Assembly (NCBI RefSeq): GCF_000019705.1
Contig: NC_011244.1
Span: 1-64,000, forward strand
Direction of reading: 5' to 3'
DNA length: 64,000 nt
Source of the DNA: Borrelia recurrentis A1
Lineage (GTDB): Bacteria > Spirochaetota > Spirochaetia > Borreliales > Borreliaceae
This document shows positions 63,037-64,000 of the stretch, piece by piece. A program made the position numbers and the translations under genes. A model generated the notes under the pieces. It saw nothing but the letters and a program-made list of their open reading frames with translations, made no database searches and was not told the origin of the DNA. Each line of letters begins with the position of its first letter. The first letter of the stretch is position 1.

Positions 63037-64000
63037 TTAAACCTCCAACACCTTTATACCTGGCAAAACTTTTCCTTCAAGATATTCAAGAGAAGCACCA
63101 CCCCCTGTTGAAACATGAGTTATCTTTCCAGACAAATTAAATTTATTTACAGCAGCAACTGAATCTCCACCTCCAACAACCGTAATTCCAGGACAATTAG
63201 CCACATACTCTGCAACCTTTGCTGTACCTTTGGCAAAAGAATCAAACTCAAATACTCCAAGAGGACCATTCCAAATGACAGTTTTTGCACTACTAAGAAC
63301 TCCCTCAATTTTTTTCAAAGTCTTCTCTCCAATATCCATCCCAATCTTACTATCAGGAATATTAACAGAGTCAACATATTCAGGCATAGAATATTCCTGA
63401 AATTCACTTGCAACAACATGATCAATAGGCAAAATAACTTCTACACTTAATTCCTTTGCCTTCTTCAAAAAAGATGAGGCTACATCAATATATTCATTTT
63501 CTAAAAGAGATTTACCAATAGAATATCCCTCTACTTTTAAAAAGGTATATGCCATTCCACCACCAATTACCATCACATTTGATTTTGGTAAAAGGGATTC
63601 AAGAACTGCAATTTTTGAAGAAACTTTTGAGCCACCAATTATTGAAACAAATGGACTCTCAGGATTTTTTAAAATTTTACCCAAAAATTCATCTTCTCTT
63701 TCCATTAAAAATCCACCAACGGCTGGCAAATAAGATGCAACACCTGATGTAGAAGCATGAGCTCTATGAGCAGTTCCAAAAGCATCATTTACAAAAATAT
63801 CACCACTTTTTGATAACTGCATTGCAAAAGCATCACTATTTTCTTCTTCTTCCTTATAAAACCTCACATTTTCAAGTAAAACAACATCTCCATTTTGCAT
63901 ACAAGAAACAGCTGTAACTACCTCATCACCTATACAATCAGACAACATCTTAACATCTTGCCCCAACAGTTCTGATAATCTCCTAGCAATAGGCATAAGA
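63037..64000 (-). CDS. pgk: Phosphoglycerate kinase, 3' part (cut by the window edge)
   Basis: About 320 of the usual 390-400 residues are visible, open to the edge. [79 protein letters not shown] and [14 protein letters not shown], then [15 protein letters not shown], are PGK motifs, including the nucleotide-binding GGGDS and GGGASLE. It makes ATP from 1,3-bisphosphoglycerate. The N-terminal substrate-binding part lies outside the window. Confidence 0.95.

Overview
The window looks like the left end of the linear chromosome of a relapsing-fever-group Borrelia. It is very AT-rich. From about 12.96 kb onward the gene order is the one I recall for the left arm of the Borrelia burgdorferi B31 chromosome (BB0001 to BB0056: pgm, trpS, cdaA, truA, priA, pfp, queA, ruvBA, folD, lepB, smpB, parEC, cheR, phoU, smc, rnhB, bpuR, ssrA, ung, secG, tpiA, pgk). 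The first 12.3 kb is packed with variable large protein (vlp) sequences, which are characteristic of relapsing-fever borreliae and absent from Lyme borreliae. Species cannot be fixed from the sequence alone. B31 locus numbers are recollections used for orientation, not search results.

Region 1 (1-12.3 kb) is a subtelomeric vlp archive. It holds one complete vlp lipoprotein gene (2174-3214, minus), the 5' end of a second at the window edge (1-321), one nearly full-length cassette without a leader (9374-10356), and at least ten fragments. The fragments show frameshifts, nonsense codons, internal deletions, chimeras and inversions. Most lie on the minus strand, but a few remnants (about 4980, 6305 and 7945-8388) lie on the plus strand. 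Purine-rich leader sequence is repeated upstream of the vlp 5' ends. A frameshifted plasmid- or phage-like gene (10787-11190) followed by a strong hairpin sits inside the archive.

Region 2 (12.3-12.96 kb) is an AT-rich boundary with a perfect 11-bp inverted repeat and no recognisable gene.

Region 3 (12.96-64 kb) is ordinary chromosomal core. It carries central metabolism (pgm, a UDP-sugar pyrophosphorylase-like gene, PPi-dependent phosphofructokinase, tpiA, pgk), DNA repair and topology (priA, ruvAB, ung, parEC, a short smc, rnhB) and translation or RNA modification (trpS, truA, rluD-like, queA, trmH-like, smpB, ssrA, tRNA-Gly). It also carries c-di-AMP signalling (cdaA with a YbbR-domain partner), the envelope (two signal-peptidase-like genes, P13 family, a BamB-like lipoprotein, a beta-barrel candidate, secG), chemotaxis (cheR) and the nucleic-acid-binding regulator bpuR. 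Genes are tightly packed, with many 1-26 bp overlaps, including convergent pairs that share stop codons.

The most notable points are the recombination history visible in the vlp archive, three apparently catalytically dead enzyme paralogs (a family-4 uracil-DNA-glycosylase-like protein, a rhodanese without cysteine, a signal peptidase without its Ser/Lys dyad), long inverted repeats upstream of yitT and of a PEGA/FGE-like gene, and several genes whose -10 box sits so close to the start codon that leaderless mRNA is plausible.
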